NCBI GenBank assembly: GCA_015655075.1
Contig: JAATFT010000029.1
Location: forward strand, 1 to 64,000
Direction of reading: 5' to 3'
Source of the DNA: Clostridiales bacterium
Lineage (GTDB): Bacteria; Bacillota; Clostridia; Lachnospirales; Lachnospiraceae
DNA length: 64,000 bases
The position numbers and the translations under genes were made by a program. Of this stretch, positions 1 through 7,783 are shown piece by piece. Below the pieces are notes generated by a model. It worked only from the letters and a program-made list of their open reading frames with translations. It had not been told where the DNA came from and made no database searches. Each line of letters begins with the position of its first letter. The stretch's first letter is position 1.

Positions 1-319
1 CTTCGTCCCAAAGCATCACGGCGCCGCCGCCATATTCCCCCTTGGGAATCGTCCCCTCAAAATTCCTGTATTCAAGGGGATGATCCTCCACTTGTACGGC
101 GAGCCGCTTGTCACGGGTATTATAAGAAGGCCCCTTGGGTACCGCCCAGCTTAAAAGCGTGCCATCCCATTCGAGCCGAAAATCGAAGTGATCTCTGCGG
201 GCCATATGGTGCTGGACAACAAACCTCAGACCCTCTTCGGCAATTTCTGTCATGCCCTCCGGTTCCAAGGTTTTGTCAAAATTTCTTTTCTGGTTGTATT
301 TGCTAAGCTTTTCAGACAT
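1..319 (-). CDS. ligD: DNA ligase D, N-terminal 3'-phosphoesterase part (cut by window edge)
   Basis: This frame is not in the ORF track because it runs off the window. Translating the minus strand from the ATG at 319 gives about 106 residues: a short basic leader (MSEKLSKYNQKRNF) and then a LigD 3'-phosphoesterase domain with FVVQHHMARRDHFDFRLEW, SWAVPKGPS, VEDHPLEY and FEGTIPKGEYGGG. That domain trims 3' ends during non-homologous end joining. The histidine/aspartate/arginine cluster of the active site is visible. The gene starts three bases after the Ku stop, with an AGAAGGA ribosome site inside the end of Ku, so the two are co-transcribed. The domain order starts with phosphoesterase; ligase and polymerase domains, if present, lie outside the window. 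Confidence 0.88.
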   Translation of the reverse strand, partial: MSEKLSKYNQKRNFDKTLEPEGMTEIAEEGLRFVVQHHMARRDHFDFRLEWDGTLLSWAVPKGPSYNTRDKRLAVQVEDHPLEYRNFEGTIPKGEYGGGAVMLWDE

Positions 320-322
320 ACA

Positions 323-1096
323 TTACGCCGGTTCCTTCTCTTTTTTCGCCTTCTCTACACTGGCTCTTAAGGCCGCCATGAGGTCGATGACTTTGCCGTC
401 ATCCTCGGACTCTGGAGCGACAACCTCCTTGCCCGATATTTTGGTCTCGATGAGCCCACGGAGCTTAATCTGGTACTCATCTTTATATTTCGCAGGATCA
501 AATGGCGTGTCCATGGAGCCTATCAGCATCTTGGCCATATTAAGTTCCTGCTCGGCAACTTCGGGCTTCGTATACTGTTTTTGAAGTTCTTTGATGTCAT
601 CAGCATAGAACATCGTGGAAATCAGGATGCCATCCTCTCTGGGGATGATCGCCATCAGTGTGTCCTTCGTACCCATGACAGTTTTACCTATGGCTATCTT
701 CTGCTCGGCCATCAGAGCTGAACGAAGCAGTTCGAAGGCCTTTTCACCTCCAGCCTCAGGTGCAGCCTGATAAGTCTTGTCGTAGTAGACGGGAGAAATC
801 TGGTTCAATTGGGCGAAATGCAGGATCTGAATGGATTTTTCTTTTTCCGTCTTGATCTTTTCGATCTCGCTGTCTGTGACGACGACATACTTGTCGTTAT
901 CATACTCGTATCCTTTTACAATGTCTTCCGTCTTGATCTCCTTACCACAGTGGGCGCAGGTCTTCTTGTACCGGATGCGGCTATTATCTTCTTTATGCAA
1001 CTGATTGAAATGGATGTCATTGTCCTGCGTGGCTGTGTACATTGCGATCGGGATCGCGACCATGCCGAAAGTTATGACCGATTTACGCGATATCAT
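323..1096 (-). CDS. ku: Ku protein, DNA end binding
   Basis: Bacterial Ku binds double-strand DNA ends as a homodimer and recruits LigD for non-homologous end joining. The 257-residue protein opens with the family's beta-barrel start (SVITFGMVAIPIAMYTAT) and contains HFNQLHKED, RIRYKKTCAHCGKEI and the KAFELLRSAL/ALMAEQKIAIGK core. The CAHC pair resembles the zinc-ribbon remnant seen in some clostridial Ku proteins. The C-terminus is lysine-rich (SVEKAKKEKEPA), as expected for the LigD contact or DNA-binding tail. A GGAGG site precedes the ATG. It is followed almost without gap by ligD. Length is close to the usual 260-300 residues. Confidence 0.95.
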   Translation of the reverse strand: MISRKSVITFGMVAIPIAMYTATQDNDIHFNQLHKEDNSRIRYKKTCAHCGKEIKTEDIVKGYEYDNDKYVVVTDSEIEKIKTEKEKSIQILHFAQLNQISPVYYDKTYQAAPEAGGEKAFELLRSALMAEQKIAIGKTVMGTKDTLMAIIPREDGILISTMFYADDIKELQKQYTKPEVAEQELNMAKMLIGSMDTPFDPAKYKDEYQIKLRGLIETKISGKEVVAPESEDDGKVIDLMAALRASVEKAKKEKEPA

Positions 1097-1362
1097 TGTA
1101 GAAACACCTCCGGGATTATTGTTTCCAATTTAATTATAAGTATTCGTTTTTAATATTTTAATAGTTTTTACATTTATAAGTTTTCTTCCTGTTAACCATA
1201 AGTAAATTGGCATGCCAGAAAAATAAAGGATTATATTCTTCTTTTGATAAAACCGGAGCAATTTTTATTATATCCAACAATTTTTTTTACATTGTATTAA
1301 TATTTATTTTTCCTATTTGTAGCTATGTTCTAACCATCTTGCCTTATTTTAAAAGTAATGCA

Positions 1363-1626
1363 TTATTCCCAATCTTCTATCCCATATTTCTCAAGCAGTA
1401 CTCTGGCTTGCTCAACACCCTTATCATGAATGTGAACAGACTTGGAACGATGGCCGCCCTGATTGATAAATCCCTCTTCTTCCAGTTCATCCAACGCCTT
1501 AAACGCATATCCCTTCCATTCATTATTTTCAGATGAATAAAATCTATCCTTCTCACTGAATCTGGTCAGATACATTAACGCAAGTGTCAGTTCTTTTACA
1601 GCTTCCTCTGCTGGTGTTCTCTTCAT
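1363..1626 (-). CDS. DUF6429 family small protein
   Basis: An 87-residue protein (MKRTPAEEAVKELTLALMYL...) that I recognise as the DUF6429 type: an ELTLALMYLTRF helix, an aromatic EWKGYAFKALDELEEEGFI segment and a C-terminal helix ending in LLEKYGIEDWE. The fold looks like a small winged helix. No function is known to me. The ORF track starts 15 codons earlier, but the ATG at 1626 has a good AGAAGG site right before it, so I prefer this start. It stands alone, with no partner gene on either side. Confidence 0.7.
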   Translation of the reverse strand: MKRTPAEEAVKELTLALMYLTRFSEKDRFYSSENNEWKGYAFKALDELEEEGFINQGGHRSKSVHIHDKGVEQARVLLEKYGIEDWE

Positions 1627-1920
1627 TTTCAACCCTTCTTTCTCTTTTGTGAAATTGTTTCTTTTTGCCAAAAGTACACCGTCTTTTTACAGAATTCTTA
1701 CCCCTGGGTAAAATCAGTTTTCTTGAACCGTTTGATATCTCCAAAAACACACGTCCACTTTCTTTCCAAAATTCCAGAAACCTTTGAATTACCGGGCTTT
1801 CCGTGGCGGAAGGCAAACCGTCTCCACATGCCGATACAAAAAAGATGACATACAAAGCTGGTATCCTACGTGGTGATAATAGGGCAGATACAATAGCTAT
1901 AGAATTCACAGTACGGCTAT
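1627..1920. other. spacer with no recognised gene; shares a 19-nt block with 19845-19863
   Basis: The 118-residue minus ORF here overlaps the DUF6429 gene in another frame and shows no family motif, so I do not call it. The block GCAAACCGTCTCCACATGC (1813-1831) recurs with one mismatch at 19845-19863, and both are followed by an AAAAAAGATG-like run. This suggests two remnants of one element, but I cannot name it. Confidence 0.3.
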
Positions 1921-2133
1921 TTATTCTTTGACATTTTCATGAGCACATAAGCAAAACGGATGACCTTCGGGGTCAAGAAGAGTAATCCATTGTGGGCCCC
2001 ATTCAGGCTGCCAGTATTGCGCGAGTGGTTTAGTCGCTCCTAACGACAGTGCGAACTGCATAGATGACTCCATATCCTCAACAGAAAAATCAAGGTGCTC
2101 CATTTTCATCTGTTCTTCCCGTGAACCCGGCCA
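1921..2133 (-). pseudogene. VOC/glyoxalase-like protein, C-terminal fragment
   Basis: The peptide HLDFSVEDMESSMQFA... ALSLGATKPLAQ ... ITLLDPEGHPFCLC is the second half of a glyoxalase-like (VOC superfamily) domain of about 120 residues. The reading frame continues upstream of the track's ATG as WPGSREEQMKMEHLDF, which matches how these proteins normally enter this strand, until a TGA at 2134-2136. No first half is found further upstream. I read it as a 5'-truncated remnant, although an internal ATG (2109) could still start a 62-residue peptide. Confidence 0.65.
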
Positions 2134-2323
2134 TCAAATCTTTAAAGCGTAGTCAATCATTTCGATCATAGGTTAGCATATGTCAATGTATTGGCACATT
2201 TGTTTTAGTACTTGCCGATTTATGATTGCTATGTGCTCCCTCATCTGTCATGAAATCTCCCATCCTTTATTTATGTTTTAATATATTATAACAAATAATT
2301 TCCAATTATTCTACATAAAAAGA

Positions 2324-2455
2324 CTATCCAGATAGAATATTATTGTATAGTTCCGGCCAAACCTCGAAAAATCCTTTACCAGTATACAAAGGATTTCCTT
2401 CCGTCTCACCAGTTCTAAAAGCTGTTTTTAAGTTCGCATTACAGATATAGTACAT
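2324..2455 (-). CDS. unrecognised 43-residue ORF, possibly a gene fragment
   Basis: This minus-strand frame is too short for the ORF track. It reads MYYICNANLKTAFRTGETEG... and ends GKGFFEVWPELYNNILSG. The composition looks protein-like (aromatic and glycine turns, no low complexity), but there is no convincing ribosome site and I recognise no family. It may be the C-terminal end of a lost gene. It lies upstream of, and divergent from, the HTH gene promoter. Confidence 0.25.
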   Translation of the reverse strand: MYYICNANLKTAFRTGETEGNPLYTGKGFFEVWPELYNNILSG

Positions 2456-2467
2456 CCGCTTTTTTTC

Positions 2468-2496
2468 TTGATGTTATACGGATATGCGTATATAAT
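2468..2496 (+). promoter_or_regulatory. sigma-A-type promoter for the short HTH gene
   Basis: TTGATG at 2468-2473, a 17-nt spacer and TATAAT at 2491-2496, placed 29 bases before the GTG start. The boxes and spacing fit a housekeeping promoter. Confidence 0.7.
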
Positions 2497-2525
2497 AAAC
2501 TTAATCTATTATGGAGGTTAGCATA

Positions 2526-2693
2526 GTGTTAAATTATATTTCTGTTCGAGATGCGGCAATCAAATGGGGAATTTCAGAACGCAGGATACAAAAACTCTGT
2601 GAAGAAAACCGGATAGATGGCGTTGTTAAGTTTGGTCGCTCTTGGGCTATCCCTAAAAATGCGGAAAAGCCTGCTGATGGGCGATATAAATAA
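2526..2693 (+). CDS. short helix-turn-helix (excisionase-like) DNA-binding protein
   Basis: A 55-residue protein of the short HTH type common next to Firmicute mobile elements: ISVRDAAIKWGISERRIQKL forms the helix-turn-helix, followed by CEENRIDGVVKFGRSW and AIPKNAEKPADGR. The track starts at 2511, but that ATG lies in the GGAGG ribosome site. The GTG at 2526, seven bases downstream of GGAGG, is the better start. It likely acts as a small transcription factor or excisionase-like protein. A second, broken copy of the same family ends the chimeric frame at 7784-8157, so the 2.5-8.1 kb segment is bracketed by related HTH sequences. Confidence 0.75.
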   Translation: MLNYISVRDAAIKWGISERRIQKLCEENRIDGVVKFGRSWAIPKNAEKPADGRYK

Positions 2694-2713
2694 AAGCGAA
2701 AAGGGGTTCCTAT

Positions 2714-3202
2714 ATGAAAGCGAAAAAAATTTTGTATATTGAAGATAATCAGGAAATCGGTCGTTGGGTCAAACAAGAATTGGAGCAACGAGGCTACGAG
2801 GTTTGCTGGTTGCTGTCGGGCGATGATGCAGAAAGGGAAATTCGCGGGTGTGATGTGGCAATCCTTGATATTATGCTGCCGGGCCTCGACGGTTTCACAG
2901 TTGGCCAGCGTTTGAAAAAAATAATGCCGTCGGTTCCGATTTTATTGCTGTCTGCTCGGACGGCAGTCGATGACAAACTACAGGGGCTACAGTTTGCTGA
3001 TGATTATGTGACCAAACCGTTTCACCCCGACGAATTAGCAGCGAGAGTAGAAGTTCTGCTTCGCCGCAATGGAGAAGAAAGCCAAAATCAAATAATGCTC
3101 GGACAACATATCACTGTAGATTTGTCCGGGCATACAGTGTCAGATGAGCGCACCGGAGAAGAAATTATACTTACAGGCAAGGAGTATGGAATTGACCTAT
3201 GA
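2714..3202 (+). pseudogene. OmpR-type response regulator, truncated in the DNA-binding domain
   Basis: The receiver domain is recognisable: acidic pair YIEDN, phospho-acceptor Asp52 in LDIMLPG, and Lys101 in YVTKPF. The stretch GLQFADDYVTKPF is shorter than the usual GLxxGADDYxxKPF, which hints at decay. The winged-helix output domain begins (DLSGHTVSDERTGEEIILTGKEY) and then stops at codon 162, where the sequence turns into a serine-recombinase C-terminus in another frame. The junction falls at about 3183, in TATGGAATTGACC. Without its recognition helix it should not bind DNA, so I treat it as a broken gene. It sits 20 bases after the HTH gene and was probably in its operon. Confidence 0.75.
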
Positions 3203-3380
3203 GAACGTCCATAAGTTTATTGACCGCATCCTGATCCACGAGCTGGACATGGAAACGGACGCTCGCAAGGTTGAAATCTATTACAGCTTTGTCGGACAAA
3301 TCGACAGCGGCGAGGAACAGACGGAAAACACAGCCTATTTACGGCGTTACGGCAAGAACGTAAAAAGTATCGCTATCTAA
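3184..3380 (+). pseudogene. large serine recombinase, C-terminal fragment
   Basis: From about 3184 the frame reads ELTYENVHKFIDRILIHELD, then ARKVEIYYSFVGQID and a short basic tail. This is the conserved end of large serine recombinases of Tn4451/Tn1549-like elements (DUF4368-type tail). The part before it in the track ORF (MSAPEKKLYLQARS) is only the response-regulator DNA read out of frame. There is no catalytic domain on this strand, so it is a remnant fused onto the truncated regulator. Confidence 0.7.
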
Positions 3381-3561
3381 CCTCAGTTAAGTTTGTTCCC
3401 GAATAGCCGTCATCACAGAATTCCATAACCTCATACTCTGCAAATTCTTCCTGCCCGGCCAGATGGGCACGAAGCAAATCTCTTTGGTTTTTTATGCTGT
3501 TACTTCCACCCTCATTTTCATCTTCCGAAGAAAGCCGGATATAGAAAATTTCATCCTCCCG
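3373..3561 (-). pseudogene. serine recombinase, N-terminal fragment in inverted orientation
   Basis: Not in the ORF track. The minus strand reads DEIFYIRLSSEDENEGGSNS, IKNQRDLLRAH, EVMEFCDDGYSGTN and then LTEVR-stop at 3373. YIRLS, the SIxNQRDLL motif and DDGYSGTN belong to the resolvase catalytic domain. No start codon is found, and an in-frame stop lies upstream, so the fragment is cut at both ends. It converges on the C-terminal fragment on the plus strand and overlaps it by a few bases, showing a rearranged element. Confidence 0.7.
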
Positions 3562-3611
3562 TGGTGAAAATAGGCTTTTTTTGACAAATTAGGTGAACGA
3601 AAAATAACAAA

Positions 3612-3645
3612 GCACACGGCGATACCTTCTTGTACCGCCGTGTGC
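3612..3645 (-). terminator. rho-independent terminator of the ABC operon
   Basis: A perfect 10-bp stem, GCACACGGCG (3612-3621) with CGCCGTGTGC (3636-3645), and a 14-nt loop. Read on the minus strand it is followed by TTTGTTATTTTT. It lies about 90 bases past the end of the ABC ATPase gene. Confidence 0.75.
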
Positions 3646-3731
3646 AATAATTATAAAAATGCGTGTATTAAATCATCTGCCCTACAACGGTTTTTTCTTT
3701 TCGTGCAAGGGGGCGGATATTTTTTTCATGT

Positions 3732-4376
3732 TCAGTTCCTTTCGTTGTTCGAGATTTGAAGATTGCCGCGTTTAATACGCAAAATCACATCGGCTTGTTT
3801 TGCCACTTCGTTAGAGTGAGTAACGACTATCACGCATTTATTAAGCTGATGTGCGCTTTCTTTTAGAATAGCGGTAATTTCTGTCGCTGTGTCCTCATCC
3901 AAGTTGCCCGTTGGCTCGTCTGCAAGAATAATTGGAGCGTCGGACGCTAACGCACGGGCAATAGCAACGCGCTGTTGCTGACCGCCGGAGAGCTGTAAAA
4001 CATTCCGCTTTGCTTCCTCTTTGGAAAGCCCCAAACGTGTGAGTATCGGCAATACTTCCTGCCTTGCTGTAAGCCGTGTATTTTCAAGGGGTGTCATATA
4101 ATCAATGAGGTTATAGCTTTGGAAAATCAGTGCCACATTGTGCCGCCTGTGGTAGTCTAATCCTTTGTTCAAAATATCCTCGCCGTTAAAGAGAACTGTT
4201 CCTTTGGTGGGAACGTCCAAACCGCCAAGCAGAGAAAGAAGCGTTGTTTTGCCGGAGCCGGACGGTCCAAGAATTGCATACAGTTTGCCGGACACTAATT
4301 CCCCGGACATCCCGTTTAAAACATTTCTCTTTTTATCGTAGGAGTAGGTTACATTTTTAATTTCTAATATTGCCAT
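3732..4376 (-). CDS. ABC transporter ATP-binding protein, MacB/LolD type
   Basis: A 214-residue ATPase that would power the adjacent FtsX-type permease. Walker A GPSGSGKTT, Q-loop IFQSYNL, signature LSGGQQQR, Walker B IILADEPTGNLDE and switch histidine VVTHS are all present. The sequence belongs to the LolD/MacB/Vex2 group used for export or envelope stress rather than nutrient import. It is the last gene of the permease-ATPase operon (18-base gap) and is followed by a strong hairpin terminator. The nearby VncRS-like two-component system and a matching DNA repeat suggest the pair responds to an extracellular peptide or antibiotic; the substrate is unknown. Confidence 0.88.
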   Translation of the reverse strand: MAILEIKNVTYSYDKKRNVLNGMSGELVSGKLYAILGPSGSGKTTLLSLLGGLDVPTKGTVLFNGEDILNKGLDYHRRHNVALIFQSYNLIDYMTPLENTRLTARQEVLPILTRLGLSKEEAKRNVLQLSGGQQQRVAIARALASDAPIILADEPTGNLDEDTATEITAILKESAHQLNKCVIVVTHSNEVAKQADVILRIKRGNLQISNNERN

Positions 4377-4394
4377 GATAAGTACCTGCCTTTC

Positions 4395-5798
4395 TTAACT
4401 CATTTTTGATAGGATTTCTCTCGGTTTAAGGCGCATGACAGGGACGGAAGCCATACCAACCGATAAGGTAATGATAAGAATACCCAATCCGAACATTTGG
4501 AGCATTTCAGTTCCGCTGATAACAACATTCAGTTCAGGTGTGGTATTTTCATCTGTTGTGTCGCCACTCAAAAAATTATCATCACCCGCCACCGCACCGC
4601 CGGGATCTGCTGCGGCAACTTCATCGGCAGACTGTTCGGCGCTTGTGTTATTCTGCTGTCCCAGGAAATAGTTTCCGACTTGTCCTGCAATCATATTGCC
4701 GGAAAAGAACGAGAGCGAAAAAGCAAGGACAGCGATAATCAATACTTCCGTGAGATATTGACCGAAAACAGAAGTTTTGCGAATACCAACGGAAAGCAGT
4801 ACCCCTGTTTCGTGGATACGTCCTCTTGCCCACATGGTAAGAATGAGCGAAAGGATTACGATACTGACCGCTATAATGATGATAAGGAATGTGCTGACAA
4901 GCTGTGAAAGCTGCTTTAGAGAAGAAGCGGCGGCGTCATAAGCGGTATTGTCCGCTGTGATTGCAAATCCGTCCCAATCAATCAGAGAGATTTCTTTTAC
5001 AGCGGAAATAATAGCGTCCATGCTTTGCGGGTCATCTACAACAATCGTTGCTTCAAAAAAGCCTTGTACCGCGGAACTGTTCTCAATCGCAATAGCCGTA
5101 GCCAAATCAATAAAGATATGGTTTTGGATTTTGTCATAAGTCGTTACCTGGTCTGTAAAACTTTCAATCGCTTTCGGCTCAAATAAACCGACAATTTCAA
5201 TTTTTACTTCTGTTTCGTCGTTGCTGTGAGTGGTAATGATATCCCCAACCTTGAGATTGTTCTTTTCTGCCAAATCGCGGCTTATGATTGCGGTGTTGGT
5301 ATCGTTTTCTGTGATATGCCGTCCGGCAGTTAGTGTCAGGCTGCCCGATGTAAACAGGCCGCTTTCATCGCTTCGCCATACGCCGCGTGTCTTTACAGAA
5401 TGGCTATATTCTTCATCAATGGGTATGTTCCCCGCAAAAAGGCTCATGTCCGCAAATACCGCCAAAGACTCGGTGTTTGCGTCGCAGTATTTTACGCCCG
5501 GAATTTCTTTGATACTTTGTACAATTTCGGGTGTGATTTGCTTTGTGGAATACATGACCGTTCCAGTTTCGCCCATGCTTTCCGTTATCAGATAAGGATT
5601 GTTTTGGGAATAATCCACACTTAACAGAAATTCACCGCCAAGACTTTGCCGCAATTCCTGCTGTGCGTTGTCAGATGCTTTTCCAAGCGATAAGCCTGTC
5701 AAAACAAAAGTTGCCATAACCAACAGGATTATAAAGAGCAATAGGCTTTTGCCTTTTTTTCGCGTGACATATAGCCACGCCCGTTTTAGAAAACTCAC
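4395..5798 (-). CDS. ABC transporter permease, FtsX/MacB family
   Basis: A 467-residue membrane protein with the MacB layout: a membrane helix near residues 15-40 (SLLLFIILLVMATFVLTGL), a long extracellular MacB core domain and three C-terminal helices (VSTFLIIIIAVSIVILSLIL, VLIIAVLAFSLSFFSGNMIA, FGLGILIITLSVGMASVPVM). An Asn/Asp-rich linker before the last helix is unusual (AAADPGGAVAGDDNFLSG). I moved the start from 5813 to the GTG at 5798 because GGAGG lies directly before it and MSFLKRAWLYVTRKKGKS is the usual family start. It works with the downstream ATPase. Direct repeats shared with the regulator promoter lie 54-97 bases upstream. Confidence 0.85.
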   Translation of the reverse strand: MSFLKRAWLYVTRKKGKSLLLFIILLVMATFVLTGLSLGKASDNAQQELRQSLGGEFLLSVDYSQNNPYLITESMGETGTVMYSTKQITPEIVQSIKEIPGVKYCDANTESLAVFADMSLFAGNIPIDEEYSHSVKTRGVWRSDESGLFTSGSLTLTAGRHITENDTNTAIISRDLAEKNNLKVGDIITTHSNDETEVKIEIVGLFEPKAIESFTDQVTTYDKIQNHIFIDLATAIAIENSSAVQGFFEATIVVDDPQSMDAIISAVKEISLIDWDGFAITADNTAYDAAASSLKQLSQLVSTFLIIIIAVSIVILSLILTMWARGRIHETGVLLSVGIRKTSVFGQYLTEVLIIAVLAFSLSFFSGNMIAGQVGNYFLGQQNNTSAEQSADEVAAADPGGAVAGDDNFLSGDTTDENTTPELNVVISGTEMLQMFGLGILIITLSVGMASVPVMRLKPREILSKMS

Positions 5799-5851
5799 AA
5801 ATACTACCTCCAATTTTGATATTTGCTTTTCATCGAGGAAATAATATCACG

Positions 5852-5895
5852 CCAATATGGAAGCAGTATGAAACGTATATGGAGTTGGTATGGAA
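5852..5895 (-). promoter_or_regulatory. tandem 22-bp direct repeats, probable response-regulator site
   Basis: Two 22-bp repeats in tandem (5852-5873 and 5874-5895) match at 15 of 22 positions and share AATATGG...GTATG. In transcription direction the core is TTYCATAC..N..TCCATAT, followed about 10 bases later by a TATTAT-like -10 box. The first repeat recurs almost exactly at 7752-7773 before the regulator gene. The two-turn spacing fits an OmpR-type dimer site. Confidence 0.65.
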
Positions 5896-5900
5896 CGCAA

Positions 5901-5924
5901 AAAACCTCCCAAATGGGAGGTTTT
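5901..5924 (-). terminator. terminator after the histidine kinase gene
   Basis: Perfect stem AAAACCTCCC (5901-5910) with GGGAGGTTTT (5915-5924) and an AAAT loop. On the minus strand it ends in TTTTTTGCG, 20 bases past the kinase stop. It separates the regulator operon from the ABC operon. Confidence 0.8.
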
Positions 5925-5945
5925 CGCTCAAATGCGTTTCGTATA

Positions 5946-7061
5946 TCAAAGATTGATTGTAAACCGCATACCCTGCGGCTTCTGCATAGCGGAAAAATCA
6001 TATTTTAACCGCATGGATTTTAGCAATGTATCAACAATATAAAGTCCAAGACCATTGCCGCCGTCACTCTGATTACGGGCAAAATCCGGTCGATAAAAAG
6101 GCTCAAACAAATGCGGAATTTTATCAGTTTCAAATGGTTTACACTCGTTTTCAATTATCACTCTGTGTTCAGAAAGATAAACCGATACCGCGCCGCCCGA
6201 TTTCGTGTAAGAAACGGCGTTTGACAGAATGTTTGAAAGTGCCTTGCCAAGCGAGAGCTGCGGGAGTGTTACGGAAAAGGTGTTTGCAGTATTAAGGGAA
6301 AATGTCACACCCTTTGTTTTTGCAATCAACTGAAACGGCTCACAAATCGACGCGAGGGATACTGCCACATCAAATTGCTGTGCCGCTTCGTCATTTATTC
6401 CAAGTCCGAGTTTTGAGGTTTCGAGAATATCCCGTATCATAACGGAAAGCTGCTGCGTCAGTTCTTTGCATTGTGGCAGATAGGTTTCATAATCCTTGTA
6501 CTTGCCAACACCCAACAGCATATTTTCCAAAATGGCGTTTAGGGCAGTTACGGGAGTTTTCAGTTCATGGGACGCTGTGCGTAAAAAGTCCGCTTTTGAT
6601 TTTTCTGCTTGACTGACTTTTTCCTTTTCAGCTTCCAGGCTTTCAATCGTGCCCAACAGCTCCCCATATAGGCGATTGACATTTTCGGCTAATGCTCCGA
6701 TTTCGTCCGTCGTATGGATATTACAGGCTGCGCCTTTATCCATTTTTGCCATTCGCTGCGTTGTTGCAGAAATATGCTTGACAGGAACAGTAATTGCTTT
6801 TGAAAAGAGCAAGGAGCAAATAATTGAAATAACAAAGCTACAAAGCAAGGATACAGGCAACGCCTTTTTGATTGCCCCCGTAACAAAAGAAGCCGTATCC
6901 ATTTCAGCCCCAACAATAGCACCGTCTGAAGTAGGGAAAGAGGTTGACATTACCATTTGAGGGGCAAACAAATACAACAGTAAATGAGCAATCACGGTAA
7001 TGAAAATCATCATTCCCAATGTGTAAAGGAATGTTTTAGGAAAGAGCTTCAACCGTTTCAT
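5946..7061 (-). CDS. sensor histidine kinase, VncS-like
   Basis: A 371-residue membrane kinase. Two membrane helices (about residues 11-32 and 68-87) flank a short extracellular loop, followed by a HAMP segment, the phospho-acceptor His165 in FLRTASHELKTPVTAL, and an ATPase domain with NILSNAVSYT, LFEPFYRPD and GGNGLGLYIV. It should phosphorylate the response regulator encoded just upstream, whose stop overlaps its start by four bases (ATGA). The small sensor loop and the neighbouring ABC exporter resemble VncRS-Vex and related systems. The signal is unknown. Confidence 0.88.
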   Translation of the reverse strand: MKRLKLFPKTFLYTLGMMIFITVIAHLLLYLFAPQMVMSTSFPTSDGAIVGAEMDTASFVTGAIKKALPVSLLCSFVISIICSLLFSKAITVPVKHISATTQRMAKMDKGAACNIHTTDEIGALAENVNRLYGELLGTIESLEAEKEKVSQAEKSKADFLRTASHELKTPVTALNAILENMLLGVGKYKDYETYLPQCKELTQQLSVMIRDILETSKLGLGINDEAAQQFDVAVSLASICEPFQLIAKTKGVTFSLNTANTFSVTLPQLSLGKALSNILSNAVSYTKSGGAVSVYLSEHRVIIENECKPFETDKIPHLFEPFYRPDFARNQSDGGNGLGLYIVDTLLKSMRLKYDFSAMQKPQGMRFTINL

Positions 7062-7723
7062 TTTATCACCTCGTATTTATAGCCCACGCCTTTGACAGTT
7101 ACGATACAGTCAAGACGCAGCTTCTTCCGTAGATTTTTGATATAGGTATCAATCGTGCGGTCAATAATCGGATAATCAAATCCCCACAATTCATCTAATA
7201 TTTGCGTCCTCGTCAAAACCAAGCCTTTATGCTCAATGAGCAATCGCAACAGGTCAATTTCCTTTGGAGTAATATCAATCTTCCCTTCATTGTCGCTTGC
7301 CGTATAACCGGAAAAATTAACGGTAACATTTCCTAAAACGATATTATCAAGCTGCGGGCTTTTGCCGCTTCTGCGGAGCAGGGCGGTTATCCGTTTGCCA
7401 AGCAAAACCATAGAAAAAGGCTTTGTCATATAGTCGTCTGCCTGTTCGTCAAAGCTGGAAACTTGCGTGTATTCATCTTCAACAGCGGTCAGCATAAGAA
7501 CAGGTACCGTATTTGTCTTTCTGATTTCATGCAATACGGAAAGTCCCGTAATCTTTGGCAGCATAATGTCTAACACAACAAGGTCTATCTTTTCATTTCT
7601 GAACAGTTCAAGCGCCTGCGCTCCGTCATAGGCGGGAATGACTGTGTGTTCCGCACTTTTCAGATATTCGCAGACCGCTTCATTTGTTTGAGTATCGTCC
7701 TCGACGATTAACAATCGAGCCAT
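7058..7723 (-). CDS. OmpR/PhoB-type response regulator, VncR-like
   Basis: A 221-residue regulator with an intact receiver (VEDD acidic pair, phospho-acceptor Asp52 in VLDIMLP, Lys101 in DDYMTKPF) and a complete winged helix (KEIDLLRLLIEHKGLVLTRT, IDRTIDTYIKNLRKKL, VTVKGVGYKYE). I set the start at 7723 (MARLLIVEDD), with GGAGGTGATATT before it, rather than the track start at 7756. It overlaps the kinase gene by four bases. A copy of the 22-bp repeat found before the ABC permease lies 29-50 bases upstream of this start, so it probably controls both its own operon and the ABC operon. Confidence 0.9.
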   Translation of the reverse strand: MARLLIVEDDTQTNEAVCEYLKSAEHTVIPAYDGAQALELFRNEKIDLVVLDIMLPKITGLSVLHEIRKTNTVPVLMLTAVEDEYTQVSSFDEQADDYMTKPFSMVLLGKRITALLRRSGKSPQLDNIVLGNVTVNFSGYTASDNEGKIDITPKEIDLLRLLIEHKGLVLTRTQILDELWGFDYPIIDRTIDTYIKNLRKKLRLDCIVTVKGVGYKYEVIK

Positions 7724-7751
7724 AATATCACCTCCGCATTTAGTGTAGCAT

Positions 7752-7773
7752 TGCAATATGGAAGCAGTATGAA
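7752..7773 (-). promoter_or_regulatory. second copy of the 22-bp regulator repeat
   Basis: GCAATATGGAAGCAGTATGA matches 5852-5871 at all but its first two bases. It stands directly upstream of a TACACT -10-like box and the regulator start, consistent with autoregulation. Confidence 0.6.
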
Positions 7774-7783
7774 ATCATACTTG

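Noticed and set aside
809-1153. 114-residue plus-strand ORF opposite Ku
   Set aside because: Antisense shadow of the Ku gene with no domain.
1553-1909. 118-residue minus-strand ORF
   Set aside because: Overlaps the DUF6429 gene in another frame, no motif, odd composition; treated as a shadow or decayed DNA.
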